Assembly (NCBI GenBank): GCA_001599915.1
Contig: BCIG01000012.1
Coordinates: 372,001 to 436,000, forward strand
Length of the DNA: 64,000 nucleotides
Source of the DNA: Symbiotaphrina buchneri
Lineage: Eukaryota > Ascomycota > Symbiotaphrinales > Symbiotaphrinaceae
Direction of reading: 5' to 3'
The translations under genes were made by a program, and so were the position numbers. The notes beneath the pieces were generated by a model that was not told where the DNA came from, made no database searches, and worked only from the letters and a program-made list of their open reading frames with translations. Numbering within the stretch: the stretch's first letter is position 1; the number at the start of each line of letters is the position of its first letter. Below are positions 9,764 through 21,581 of this stretch, in pieces.

Positions 9764-10846
9764 ATGACCTCAATTTCACCCGCTATTCGGAACTTACGAA
9801 TCAGAACTCCTCTGTCCACTCGTTCGTTCAGTTCCTCGACCGCCCGCGCCGAAGGGCAGCTGTCTGGCCAACGATGCCTCATCACCGGCGCATCCCAAGG
9901 GATTGGTCTAGCTATTGCAAATCTCTTTGCCCGTGAGGGAGCTTCATGCATAGCTGTCGGAAGGCAGGCGTCCTCGCTCCGGCCGCTCGTGGATGACCTC
10001 AATGTCGAATTCCCCAATTTCACGGCGGCTCACTCCTACAGGGTCGGAGACGTGGCGGATCAGTCCTTCTGGGCACAGCTACGAAAAGAGGTGGTCAGTG
10101 ACTGATGCCATTGCTTTTATCTATAGAATGTCCTTTTGGGGAATAGAGACTGAATTTCTGGCTTGTAGACTCCCTTGGATATCCTGGTAAACGCTGCTGG
10201 CGTAGCCCAATCTTCATTGCTGGTCACCACTACCAACAATCAAGTGTCAAACATCGTACATACCAACTTCATGGGTACCATCTGGGCTTGTAGATCAATG
10301 TCTCGGGTCTTTGTCCGTCAAAGAAAAGGTCCTATTCCGCAGTCTCACCATCATTCCATCCGCTTACGTAGCTAAAGGTTGCATCATAAACATCTCCTCG
10401 CTTTTAGGAGTGAAAGGCGGAAAAGGCTCCTCGGTCTACGCAGCATCCAAAGCGGGAATAGTTGGTGAGTGCATATTTGGTTTTGATTTCATGTAAGCTG
10501 TTCTCACCTGCAACTTACAGGACTCACGCGTTCTCTGGCCGCTGAGCTTGGGACTTCCGGCATCCGAGTGAACGCTATCCTGCCCGGGTATATCGATACC
10601 GGCATGACCAAGGGTGAGATCCTCTTTACATCATAAGATCCTCCCGGAGTCTCCCATCGTACGTCTTAGACGCTGACGTGCAAGTCAGGTATGCCTAAGG
10701 GTACCCTTCAAGAAGCCAGAGACGCCATACCCTTGAAACGCCTTGGAACTGTCGAAGAAGTCGCCGATGCCGCTCTGTTTCTCGCCAGAAATTCATACAC
10801 CAACAACTGTATGTTAAACATCGACGGAGGCCTGAGCGCCACATAG
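9764..10846 (+). CDS. OAR1: Mitochondrial 3-oxoacyl-[ACP] reductase (SDR family)
   Basis: Five exons (9764-10093, 10169-10328, 10372-10464, 10521-10613, 10689-10846) give 277 residues. It is a classical short-chain dehydrogenase: cofactor motif TGASQGIG (41-48), NAAG (118-121), catalytic Ser in INISSLLG, and YAASK with Tyr186/Lys190, ending NNCMLNIDGGLS as FabG-type reductases do. This supports the NADPH-dependent reduction step of mitochondrial type II fatty-acid synthesis, which feeds lipoate. The N-terminus is Arg/Ser-rich and free of acidic residues (MTSISPAIRNLRIRT), a typical import presequence; an in-frame ATG at 9731 would add 11 residues. Intron 2 is only 43 nt. Other SDR roles cannot be ruled out. 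Confidence 0.8.
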
Positions 10847-10953
10847 ATGCTCCGATATTCCGCCAACTGTCCGGTCAAAACTTTCGGCCAAGCTGCAACA
10901 ACCTATCGCTGAACCCAATCCGATGCCAGCATGGAAGTACCGTCTGAATACAA

Positions 10954-13279
10954 TCAATCATCATCAATCAGGATTGCGCCATCACCGGAGTCGTCCACGA
11001 GTACGACGCCATCGTCTTCTTTGCCGTTGGTCTCTTCTGGCACCTTTGCACGCTTCTTGAGTTCGTCCTCAACACGCCCCACATCGTCGGGAGAACGTTT
11101 TCGACGCCGATCAAGAACCACCTGTGCAGGCTCCGGCGCATGTCCATTAGTGGAGGCAGCAACTGGCTCTGGAACTGACGGCTTCCTCGCAATAGTGGGA
11201 ATGTCGGGCAATGATATGGGCTTCATATCTCCAGAGAGCGGTCTACCACTACGTTAGACGGCATCCTAAATGATTTGCAGAACATACCTCTCGGTGACCC
11301 AAAGCACAAGGTTCACCCTTGGCTTGTCCTCTTCCTCATCAATGACGGTCAAGAAGCTGTCACCCTTGACACCCAGCTCATTGAGCGTCTTTGACAGATT
11401 GTCATCATACTCGGGATCATACAGCACTCCCGCCTCGTTGCTGACGCTGAACTCTTCACCGTAACCTAGTTGTTGTCTGAGTAGATCCTCAACAAGATCA
11501 TTCAGTGTTGCCCGAGAGGTATCAACTTCCACCTTCGACTGTGCTACGCCGCAAATACTGCATTTTGGATTTGGTGGTGCAAGCTTTTCGGCAGATATCA
11601 CTCGATCGGTGGATCTGACCAGAAATACCTATAGAACACCTTAGAATCAACTATAGAAAAGAATGTATCAAAGGACACACCATGCGCGCCTTGTCAAGCT
11701 CCCCTCGTAGGACTTTGAAAGCCTGCAGAACGCAGAGACCGGCGGTCATGCCATTTGTGGTCGCTATCGCAGGGATGATATTGCCGGCCATTTCTGAATC
11801 ATGTTAGTCTAGATAATGCTGAGACCGTATTTATACGCACGTTTGATGTCAAACTTTGAGCGTGTTTCTATACCGAACACAATAGATCGAAGATTTGCGC
11901 TCGCTGCCACAAAGTCAAGGGTATCCACGTCGTCTTTATCGAAGGTCAGAATTGGCGGCGCTGCCCCTGGAGCGGTCTTGGATGAAGCCTCTTGTAAGCG
12001 CGTACTCAACCTCCGAAGACTAGGTACGCAACAGATCAGCATTGATAGCTTGTTAGAGCTCGGACGCACCCACCTGTCGACGAAGACGACGAAATTCTCC
12101 TCCGTTGTCCACACGCGCTGGTCCTTAAGAGCAATATTGCAGTCTATGTCTCGGCTTCTATTCGTAAGATCATCGAAATCAAGCGCTTCTGGGGGTCTCC
12201 GTGTCTTCCACATATCTTCCATGCTCCTTAACCGCTCGATATCTTCTTTGAAAACTTTGTCGAATACCTTACGTGGAAAATCTGCGGAACCCATCGATTG
12301 TCTGATAAGCTTGAGTGCTTGGGCTTCCTTTCGGAGATTTTCAATCTCGCTGGCTAAAAGCTGATTAGTATTGCGCTCATTGGCCAAGCATCTGACGTCC
12401 GTACCATTTTCCGGATCCTCTGAATGGTCTAGTTCTGGCGCTTCATCCTCACTGATTCCGAAAATCTCCCTACTCCAGGTCAACGCCGCCTCTACCACAA
12501 TGTAAGGCTCCGTACGTGAACAGGTAACTTTTTGCCCAGACGATGCAATGAATGGGTTGGCTCGGGGTACTCCTGATCGTACAGACGGGGAAGCTCTTTG
12601 GCGTCTCCTTAGGGTTGCAGTCGTAGCACTCTGTCTTGCCCTAGATGAATATGAGAATAATGTCGTTGCTCTTATACCGGGAGCACCAACCCGCACGATC
12701 ACTTGGACTTGTCCGTTGAAGCCCGTAGTTCCGCTCTCAATCAAAGGAACATTTGCCGCGAGACACATCTTGTTAACGTGCCGCCTTGCGTCGAGATTGT
12801 CAAGCGCATTGAAGACGATATTGAAGCTGCTGAACCAGTCGACATTGTACTCTGGATCCTTGATGTTGGCATGATGCGCCTCAATCTTGACATTCGGATT
12901 GAACTTTTGCGCAGTGTCCTTCGCAACCTAATCAAATGTCAGTCGCGGATCATGAACACGCCGCGGGCGACCTGATGTATCATGAGGCGTACTAATGCTT
13001 TGGATTTCTTGATGTGTTCGTGTCTGAAGAGGAATTGCCGGTTGAGGTTACTCAGGTCGATCGTATCCAAGTCTACCACATGGAGCTCCCCGAAGCCGGT
13101 GAGGACCAGATTTTTGAGAAGCTCACATCCGATACCTCCAGCGCCAACAAGCAGAACACGAGCCTGGGGCATTCTCAGTATGGTTGTAGGACTATGGCAA
13201 GACCAGGATTGTGACCGACCTTTTTGATCTTATTGTGAAGGACTCCTAGCGACTGCTGGGGGTATTTATCGCGGCCCAT
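10954..13279 (-). CDS. UBA2: SUMO-activating enzyme subunit 2
   Basis: Ten exons (13220-13279, 12993-13163, 12691-12927, 12516-12640, 12405-12472, 12074-12353, 11841-12019, 11681-11793, 11288-11628, 10954-11248) encode 622 residues. Uba2 is the catalytic half of the SUMO E1: it adenylates SUMO and carries it as a thioester to Ubc9 in the nucleus. Seen: ATP-binding [27 protein letters not shown], two CxxC-type zinc pairs (CYDC and CSICG), catalytic Cys176 in [22 protein letters not shown], and the ubiquitin-fold domain ([14 protein letters not shown]). The catalytic-Cys exon becomes clear only after removing introns at 12641-12690 and 12473-12515. The C-terminal tail has a basic stretch ([10 protein letters not shown]) and two hydrophobic-acidic patches. 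Tail-to-tail with the reductase gene, 107 bases apart. Confidence 0.95.
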
Positions 13280-13829
13280 TGTGATCCTACCAACTATGCT
13301 ATCAAACAATTACATATGAAGTAAGTTGAAGAGTTGAAAGAGTGCAAGTGGGAAGACAAAGAGAAGTGTAAGGAGTGACCGGATAAGCCGCGGCGGGCGT
13401 TTGACGCTGGAGTTCCTGTATGCGGGATTGACTGAAATGACGGAGAGCGAGAGCTGCAGCTCGGACCGCAGTTCTAGCCTTTTTAGCGGGAAGCAACAGC
13501 AGCGCAATTCTTTATGGGGATTGAGCCTGATATGCCTCTCTTTTCCAACACCAGGCATGGACCGAGGGAAGGATGCTCAGTCGGCCAATATATTCCCTAT
13601 TAGAATTTGATGCTTCCATCGATCGGAAACTTCCTTAAAGCCAACTGCTGTCTTCTGACGCTGTATTGAGTTGGCTTTGAGGGCGCAGCTATTTGCGACT
13701 AAACAGCCTAGCACAATCGGAGAGATATAGAGGAGCTCGAGCATCTCCATCTAAGAGGACACAGAAATTCGATTCTAAGATCAACAAGGATTTTAATCTT
13801 CATGGTCACTTCACTGGCCATTTGCCAAA
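13280..13829. promoter_or_regulatory. Divergent promoter UBA2 / queuosine-salvage gene
   Basis: An interval of 550 bases between start codons of head-to-head genes. Open frames in it are short and without family features. Confidence 0.4.
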
Positions 13830-15145
13830 ATGTCTGATGACGAGGCGGAGCCTGAGCTGCTCGAGCTGCTTCGGAAGTCTCTCGGCATCTCCTCCGCTCA
13901 GAGCACAATTTCTGAGGACACAAGGGTCCTTGAGGGAGCGCAGTATGTCTGCGACAACTCCATCGACGTAGCTATCGACCCCCGGAACACGAAGAAAGCG
14001 GCAAACCAGATATGGGAACTCATGCAGCAGAAGGAGTACTCTACCAAAACCTGGTCTACGCATGAATTGCACCCCAAGCTCAAAGATGAGAGCACAGTTG
14101 ATTTCATATTTTCTATGGATTTACTGAACTTTTGCTTTTGGTCAGACAGACCTTCGCATGAGCGTTTTGCTGTCGAATATAAGGGGAAACGCTGGACAGG
14201 GTACTGGAGTCTTGTTGCAGCATTGCAGAGGGCCCTTGAGGAGAGTAAGGAGCTGCAATCGTATATAAATGCTCCGTATCAGATGCTTATAGAGCAAATA
14301 GACATACCTATCACTACCCCAGACTTTTGGCATAACGAGGACGAGTGCACAAAGGAGTTGCTCAAGCATGTTTTTCGTTCCGCAACTGAAGAAGAGATAC
14401 CACTTTTGCATGAAAGGATGTTGTGCTTGAGGGAAGCTGGCGCAATTCTGCATGAGGTGCGTGCATCAACAGGTCAATCAGAGTACTGTATTGATAGCAG
14501 ATATTTCAGAAGTTTGGCAGCAGATTCTCCAACTGCATCCATGACGCAAAAGGCTCGGCGGCAGCGTTAGTTAACATTCTCGTTGAAAATTTCCCTGCCT
14601 TCAGAGACGAAGTCAAGTTCGAAGGTAGACTTGTCCGCTTCTATAAACGAGCGCAAATACTCGTGGCCGATCTTTGGGCATGTTTTGAGGAGCAAGACTA
14701 TGGCGAGTTCCATGATATTGATAAGATAACCATGTTTGCGGGTACGGCCAGCCTCAAGCCAGCCTGAGCGTGTCGAAAGCTGACATGCCCTAGACTACCG
14801 TATCCCCCAAATGCTCCACTCTTTAGGGTGTCTTCTGTACAGCCCACCATTGGAACATCACATTCGACAAATGCGGGTGATAGAACCAGGGCATTCGTGG
14901 GAGATTCAGCTGCGAGGTGAGTTTCCCTGCCCGATGCCTTATGACTGACCGGGCAGTAATGGATTATATCAGGCTGCAGCATATGGTGTGTGGAAATGAT
15001 CAGACGGGAAATCCAGAAGCTCCACCCAGACGCTCGAGTCAATGCGATATTGATCGATTTCTTCCTATATGATACGATGAAAGAGCAAGAGTCTTCTGGG
15101 CAAGAAGAGATCCCACATCATCGCACCCGGAGCATATGGTACTGA
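13830..15145 (+). CDS. QNG1: Queuosine salvage protein (queuosine 5'-phosphate N-glycosylase family)
   Basis: Four exons (13830-14456, 14501-14741, 14794-14916, 14973-15145) give 387 residues of the DUF2419/Q-salvage family. Members release queuine from queuosine 5'-monophosphate so eukaryotes can reuse the base for tRNA wobble modification. Recognisable blocks: NTKKAANQIWELMQQ, DLLNFCFWSD, KGKRWTGYWSLVAALQRAL, FWSD and WFHNEDE-like elements, the hydrophobic LVNILVENFPAFRDE, YKRAQILVADLWACF, ITMFADYRIPQMLHSLG (formed by splicing at 14741/14794) and the end WEIQLRGCSIWCVEMIRREI, INAILIDFFLYD-type. Splicing at 14916/14973 is needed for the RGCSIW block. Ends 32 bases from the ORC6 stop. Confidence 0.88.
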
Positions 15146-15177
15146 AAGTGGTATTGAATCGTTGCATTAGAGCGGAG

Positions 15178-16363
15178 TCATCTGGCACTCTCAATCAAGG
15201 AAATCCTCTGCAGAATGCCTGCCTCCCATTCTGCGTACTGCCGTTGACGGTCTTTGTTTAAGTAATCCACCCTGGCCTGCATCTGATCTGGAATCAGTTT
15301 TATGTCATCTCAATTGAACAAAGATGTGCACAGACCATTGTACCTAGACCGTACAGCTTGATTTCATCACTTGGAGCGAGTTCCCCTGGCTGTTGTCCTG
15401 AAGAACCTTCAGCTGGGGATCCGTTTCGTTCTGCATTTAATGATTCTTCAAATCCGATCTCCACTTGAGAAGCGGAGGGTATATTCTTCCACCAATCCCG
15501 TTCCATCCACCCTTTCTCACCCATGCGATCTATGAACTCATCCACTTCCGCCGTTGTAGCAGTTGGCTTCTTATCCGCAGCGCCATCGAATGCAGCCAAA
15601 GATTCGACAAGCTCAGAAACATGGCCCGCTCTGGTCGTTTCATCGTCGCCCGTAGAAAACATACGGTTGTTAACAAGATAGCAGACCGCGAGTGCAAGTG
15701 CCGGAACATCGTCATTCATGAGAGGTTGAAGAGCCTGCTCCCCCTTGAGACCGGTGCGCCGAGATGACTCCACAATGGAAGTTACTCCAGCAATCACATG
15801 CGGAATGGCCGCTGGCCTTGCGTTCTGAGCACATATATGTCGAATGAGGGGTATTGTCCAAGGCGGCAAATCAGTCGGTATCGCCTTTGCTTCACTGTAT
15901 CTGTATGTTGGGATCTCCGAAGGAGGCCACTTTGACTTAGACGGTGTTCTCTGCTTGGCAGGAGATGGGCGTGCGCCTTCTGATGGCGCAGACCGTTTGC
16001 GAGGAGTTGTGGCATTCGACAGAGCGTTTTCAAGATATTTGTACAATCTCTGATATACTCTGGGCGGGCACGGGGGTCGACTCTGTATCTTCGGAAGGTT
16101 TAATTTTTGTTTCAATCTATCTCTCGTCAGCATTGTAGGCCTACAAAGCTAGATACAACAGAGTTGTTCATAAGCCCGTACCTCTCACATGCAATATTGG
16201 CGCATGCAAAAGGTCTCGCTATTTCTTCTTCTGGTTTGAGATTGCTGGCTTTGCTTCGGGATTGCGCCAGGAGGGTTATGGCAAGCTCCAGAAGCTCCGG
16301 CGGGATGTCTCCATTGAGTGTCGGGACCAGCCCATTGAAGGCCTGTTCGATAGATTTGTTCAT
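15178..16363 (-). CDS. ORC6: Origin recognition complex subunit 6
   Basis: Three exons (16182-16363, 15344-16122, 15178-15287) give 356 residues. Orc6 is the smallest ORC subunit, needed to load MCM helicase at origins. The N-terminal cyclin-box-like domain has MNKSIEQAFNGLVP, LAQSRSKASNLKPEEEIAR and, after intron 1, LNLPKIQSRPPCPPRVYQRL, which is the fungal Orc6 signature. The linker that follows is basic and Ser/Pro-rich with three S/T-P-x-K sites (TPRK, SPAK, TPSK). A second helical domain (PPWTIPLIRHICAQN, DDVPALALAVCYLVNNR) follows. Intron 2 starts at GTACAA so that LYGL joins DQMQARVDYL. The start codon abuts a 17-bp tandem repeat array. Confidence 0.88.
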
Positions 16364-16445
16364 GATGTGCTCCGTGAGATGATGTGCTCCGTGAGATGAT
16401 GTGCTCCGTGAGATGATGTGCTCCGTGAGATGATTTTCTTCCGTG
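16364..16445. repeat. 17-bp tandem repeat array directly upstream of the ORC6 start codon
   Basis: Four perfect copies of GATGTGCTCCGTGAGAT (plus-strand sense) at 16364-16380, 16381-16397, 16398-16414 and 16415-16431, then a decayed partial copy to 16445. The first copy begins at the base next to the ORC6 ATG, so the array is in its 5' leader. The period is not a multiple of three and each unit contributes ATG triplets on the plus strand only. Confidence 0.95.
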
Positions 16446-16752
16446 CTTCAAACACTCACACTGTGCCTGCGGGGTCGCGTCACGTCTGCAAGCACTTTAG
16501 CTCGTGCGCGTCACGCGTTTTTCGGCTGTTGCTCCGTCGACGGGCGGTGAGCGAAGCGAGGTTCCAGGCAAGAGCAGGACGATGGAGTAATCGTCATTCA
16601 GCTCAATCCCACTACTTCAAGCACTCCTAACCTTACCTTGCTTACAGAACGTCCTCCGAAGCCGAGCAGAACTCTCACAATCTCCAGGCAGGCGCACCCA
16701 ATAAGTTGTCAGGAACATCCAACCCTGACGCAGTTCAAAAATCACCATCTCC
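16446..16752. promoter_or_regulatory. Rest of divergent promoter ORC6 / DNA polymerase delta small subunit
   Basis: These bases, together with the repeat array, separate two head-to-head replication genes (389 bases between start codons). I see no clear MluI-type box (ACGCGT) except the one at about 16515 (cacgcgtt), a candidate for G1/S control that is only one base short of or equal to the ACGCGT core. Confidence 0.35.
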
Positions 16753-17414
16753 ATGCCACCCAAACGGCGATCGTCGGCCAAATCAGCCAACGCTCAGTCG
16801 ACCCTGACCTTCGGCGGTCGGTCCAAAGTTACCAAGCCATCCGTTACTCCAGCAAACAATAAGAAGGGGGAAGATGCGATATATAACGCAATAGCTCAGG
16901 AGCAAATTGCGGCCCCTACCACAGCTGAAGCGGCTATCATCAATCAGGCTGAGGCAGAGACTGCAAAGCCAAAAAGCCCCGAAGAAGTCGAAGCTGAGAA
17001 GGTCACGCACACGCAATTGAAGAAGTACTGGAGGGCACTGGAGGATCAACGCAAGGCGCCGCGAGGTAAGCCTAACGCGCCGCTACACCCACTAGACCGC
17101 CTGGATATTGACTTCGTTCAAGTTCATCAACAGGATCTATCTTTGAACGAGAAGATCCTAAGGCACTTTGATCTCTCATCACAATATGGTGTATGGTTAA
17201 GCCCTTGTGCAATTTTCAAGTTCTTCGCACTGACCGTCACTAGCCATGTATTGGGATAGCCAGGATGAAACGCTGGAAACGTGCTCACAATCTCAAACTG
17301 CACCCTCCGATCGAAGTATTAGCCGTCTTACTGAAGGAGGAGGCTAAGGGCAATGTGAAGACAGAAAGGGCATATATTGATGACCTCATGTCGTCCAGAT
17401 TCGTCACGGAATAA
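16753..17414 (+). CDS. DNA polymerase delta small subunit (Pol delta p12 / Cdm1 type)
   Basis: Two exons (16753-17190, 17244-17414) give 202 residues. This subunit stabilises replicative polymerase delta and touches PCNA. The family core lies at the C-terminus: ILRHFDLSSQYG joined by splicing to PCIGIARMKRWKRAH and PPIEVLAVLLKEE. The N-terminus is basic (MPPKRRSSAKSAN) with QSTLTFGG at residues 14-21, a degenerate PCNA-interacting (PIP) sequence of the Q-x-x-L-x-F kind. Budding yeast lacks this subunit; filamentous fungi and fission yeast keep it. Head-to-head with ORC6, so two S-phase genes share a promoter. Confidence 0.9.
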
Positions 17415-18163
17415 CCAGGGCGTAACCGTTCAAGCGATACACAGAGCAGCTTGGGCTTCTCAGCTGCGCGCAAGACCTATGTGTGTAATCCTGGATATCT
17501 GGATCCCCCAACATGGCATTGCTTAGCATCAAAGGGACATCATTTGCTGGATATGGCGTCAAGGGGTCATGTTTGCTGGGCGCGATTAGGTGGGACGGTT
17601 CGTTCATGGAATCGGAAATGTCCTCTATTGCTTGGTTAAGCCGGAATGGACATTCATTGCATACTGCTCAATTTGTAGATTACGAATCCCAAAAGACTCT
17701 TCATAAAAGACGCAGGCTCGGGTCTAGGCCTCCTGCTCATTAGACGAAAGTCTCGCAGGACGTGCTGTAAATTTTGGTAGAGCGACACCTTGCAAGAGGT
17801 CTAGGCATTCGCTTGAGACTCGTTTTCACATGCGACAGAAGGAGCGAGTCGTGCCCAACGTCATTTCGTTTTGCGGCTGTTGCTGTCCACTATCGCGAAA
17901 TCGTAACTTCGATCTTCTTCTTCATCCTCCCCTCGAACCCCTAATACTTGCTCTTCACCTCTTTTCCTCTCTGTAACGGCCTAATAATACGCGGTGATCT
18001 GGTTATCACTGCGTATCACTCTCTTTATTCTTACAGCATTTACTGGATTCCTGACTGGTGGCCTTTTCACGCGGGCAGCTGAAAGGCGCCCCTTTTTCGA
18101 GATTAGGCTACTTGCAGCTCCTGCATTTCCTTGCGCCCGAAGCTTGTCCCTTTATCCATTGCC
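17415..18163. other. Intergenic, no gene seen
   Basis: A stretch of 749 bases between two plus-strand genes. Frames such as 17513-17743 are short and without family features. The right half is pyrimidine-rich and is probably the leader of the phospholipase gene. Confidence 0.4.
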
Positions 18164-21100
18164 ATGCATTCACATCACCATACGCATGGTCCCACATGCC
18201 AGCTGTCAGAGGATCCAGCCGCCGTTACACCCAGTGGCTCGTCTTCTTCTGAGTACCCACCAACAGCGCAGGCGCAGTTCTTCTACACCTCTGCTCTGCC
18301 GATCGACGACCCGCTTTCCCCGTTACCTCCTCCCAGCAAAGGATCGGATGCTGCGGCACCAAAGCACCCACCGAGACCCTTCTCTGCCACCGACAACGCT
18401 GCCCTCGAAGAGGCCTGGCAAGGGCTCCAGTCGCAAGTCTCACAGTCTAAGCAAACGAAGAGCAAATGGTCCAAAATCGGAAGCAGCTCCGGATCAAAGC
18501 GAATAAATGACATAAAGACTCACGACGGCGCTGCTGATAAGGCTTCCAAGTGGAGGGCGAAAACCAGCAAAGAGCACCACGGCACAACCGAGACGGGCGC
18601 GGGACAAGAGGATAGGAAAAGAAGGCGCCATAAGCCTTCAGAACATGCTGATACTGAAAGCGACGAGTCCGAGGAGGAAGCGGCGGGGCAAGGGATTGCC
18701 AACGTCGACAGTAATGCTGAGCACCCAACGTTTGCTACCAAGAGGGACAAGCATGCCAGCTCGAAGAACAGCCCTGATGAAACCGGCTTGGAAGATTTGG
18801 AGGAACCTCAGAAGGAGGGTGCCCCTGATGCCGGCACGCCCAGACGCAAGTCACTTCGATTTTTACGTAAGGGGGCGGATGCGAGACAAACAGAATCTGC
18901 CACAGCTGGAGATGATTCACGTCCTCCATCCCCGGGTTCATTCAGCCTTGAGGATCCCTACCGCCTGCATACTTCCTCCCCAAGCGGTTGGGAGGGCCGA
19001 TCTCCGCTCGGACCACGACTGAATGACAGAGACACCAGCGGCACACCATTTGTTCGAGCACCGGCAAGTCGTGTTGAAGAAGCTTTCCCTTCGAAGAAGG
19101 CCCTGCGCTCGAAAGCCGCAATCGAGGAGGATGAGACTTCCGCGGGTGAAGGAAGCGGAGAAGAGCCGCGCGGTAGACCTACTCCCAGCTTTTTGGCTCG
19201 TAAACCACCCGTCTACCATACTCTAGAGGAGTCTTATGGCAGTCCACAAACCGAAAATCGTTCGAGGTCTAATTCCGGGAACCGGCAATCCTCACAGCAC
19301 AGGAAGGCAGAGGAGAAGGCGTACGTGCCGGTAGGAGTCTCGCGCCTGTACCTAGTCGAAATGCAGATCCATCCGCCCATCATGGAAATGAAGCCTATCT
19401 ACTGGAGACCTGTTCATGACGTCTGCTCGGTAATTCGAGGTACCTGGTTTTACAAAGAGACTCTAATGCCACTCGAGCCCGATGCAGCCAATCGATTAGA
19501 GGCAGGGTATCTTGAATTGAGACCCTGGACTGAGACATGGCAAGATGAGCTCAATAGCGCGCTCGAAGTCGGTGCTGAGGGTGAAGCCAAAGTAGTTCAT
19601 CCCTTGTGGCCTAAGGAAACGAAAAAGTCAGAGGAGACTCCGTATTCTGCCGGCGATAACACAACCGGGCAATTGTTGGCAGCTACAGGTGAAGGCGTTC
19701 AGGTGGCTGCTGGCAGTACAAAGATGCCTCAGCGGAGTAAAGACCCGGCACCTGAGGGCGAAGGAGACGTTCAAAAGCCTTTCGGAGACGCAGCCGTCCT
19801 ATATGCGAATGCAACAGAAGCTTATCTGCTTCCCCCAAAGCAAACTCCATCCGCGTATTACCGCCGCAGACCACTACATTCCATCCGGAGGGGAAAGACA
19901 GTTGGCATTCCTGTCATTCGGGGTTTCGATAGACGTGCATGGGACAAGCTCCATCCTTCCAAGAAAGGATCTCATGTGGCAAAAGCGTATCACGGCGCTG
20001 CAGCCTCCCAAGCTGCGTTAAGCGCAGAGGCTCCAACTACTTGCCCTGCTTGTTCGTATGGAAAGGAGCAACGCCAGGTGACTGACTTGGTCCTCGTGAT
20101 CCATGGGTATGTTTCACTTGACTCATCGGGCCCTTGAGTGATGACTGTCTGACTTTCGTCTAGGATTGGACAAAAGTTATCAGAGAGAGTCGAAAGCTTC
20201 CATTTTACGCACGCCATCAATTCTTTCCGTCGTCAAGTGTTTGTGGAGCTGGGTTCGGATGATTCTCAAGGCTATCTACGCAAGGGATTTGGTGGGCTCA
20301 TGGTCTTACCCGTAGGCTTTTACGACACATTCTACACTTTGTCATCGTATTGCCTAGCATCTAGATCAACTGGAGATCCACGCTCTCTTTTGAGGATGGT
20401 GGCTATTCCGAAAGTGAGGGTATGGACAAGGGTGGCCTTGACAACCGCTTCACTTTGAAAGACATCACCCCTGAATCCATTCCCGCTGTGAGGAATCTCA
20501 TCTCGGACGTTATGTTGGATATGTAAGTCCCGAAGTATCTTCCTATGTCGCCTAACTGACCTGGAAAGTCCCTACTATCTTTCACATCACAAGGACAAGA
20601 TGATTGAGGCAGTCACACGAGAAGCCAATCGAGTTTACCGTCTGTGGTGTAGAAACAACCCAGGGTTCCAGGCAAAGGGCCGCGTCCACATCATTGCGCA
20701 TTCGCTCGGCAGTTGCCTGGCACTTGATATTCTGAGCAAACAGCCGACACAATTGCCAAAGCAAATTGACCTCGAAAGCAGGAAGATAAATGAGAATATG
20801 TTCGAGTTCGACACTAAAAATCTGTTCTTTGTTGGGAGTCCTGCCGGCTTCTTCCTGTTGTTGAATAGAGGTAAGACAGTCTCAGCTATTTATGGAAACA
20901 AGAACCTGGGCACTAATCAGATGAAGCCTGTTTACTTCCTCGCAAAGGTCGGAATAAACCAGGTGGCGAAGGCTTGGATTCCGGACGAGGAGTAGCTGGA
21001 GAAACCGGACAGTATGGGTGCCTGGCTATAGACAATATTTACAACGTCTATAGCTACAATGACCGTAAGGGACCTTTTGAGCCTTCACAAGCGATGCTAA

Positions 21101-21581
21101 TTCTGGAGCAGCCATCGCATACAGGCTGAACGCCACTGTGGACACTGACTATGCAGCATATCTCAAAGCTGCCTCCGTGCCAAGCAAATCCACGAGCTTC
21201 TTCCAGATCATCGGCAATGCCTTCAAATCAAGCTCTCCAGGACAGACACCCACGGGTGGCGTTCCAGGTTCTGGGGAGGCGGATCGCCCGGCCACCGCGA
21301 GGCTCCCGTCGACCGTCGAGCTGGAGACGCACAACTTCACGCGGGAAGAGTTGGCGGAGAAGCGGATGCTCCTGCTGAACGAAACGGGTCAGATCGACTG
21401 GTACCTGACCGCGGGAAAGGGCCCGCTTGACATCCAGTATGTGAATATGTTGTCGGCCCATAGCGCCTACTGGACCTCGCAGGACTTTGTCAAGTTCTTG
21501 GTGCTTGAGGTGGGGAGGACGCCTGGCCGGCAATACACGGCGCCGAATACGCGGCCGATCAAGAAACCTCATCCGAAGTAG
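18164..21581 (+). CDS. DDHD-domain phospholipase (PA-PLA1/Ddl1 type)
   Basis: Six exons (18164-20106, 20164-20311, 20365-20522, 20569-20870, 20921-21064, 21112-21581) encode 1054 residues. Family members are intracellular phospholipase A1 enzymes acting on phosphatidic acid, cardiolipin or related lipids. The first 300 residues are disordered and charged. Then come the WWE-like region (HPPIMEMKPIYWRPVHD, YLELRPWTETWQDEL), the lipase part with DLVLVIHGIGQKLSERV and the nucleophile elbow AHSLGS (Ser795), and the C-terminal DDHD region (AIDNIYNVYSYNDP, NETGQIDWYL, LSAHSAYWTSQDF). Each splice junction recreates a conserved block, for example MVLP/INWRSTLSFEDGG. The ATG at 18164 is the first in frame. 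Confidence 0.88.

Noticed and set aside
12391-12768. The UBA2 region with a run of Arg/Ala-rich residues as an unusual insertion.
   Set aside because: It is a wrong-frame read-through of introns; splicing restores the canonical catalytic-Cys exon.
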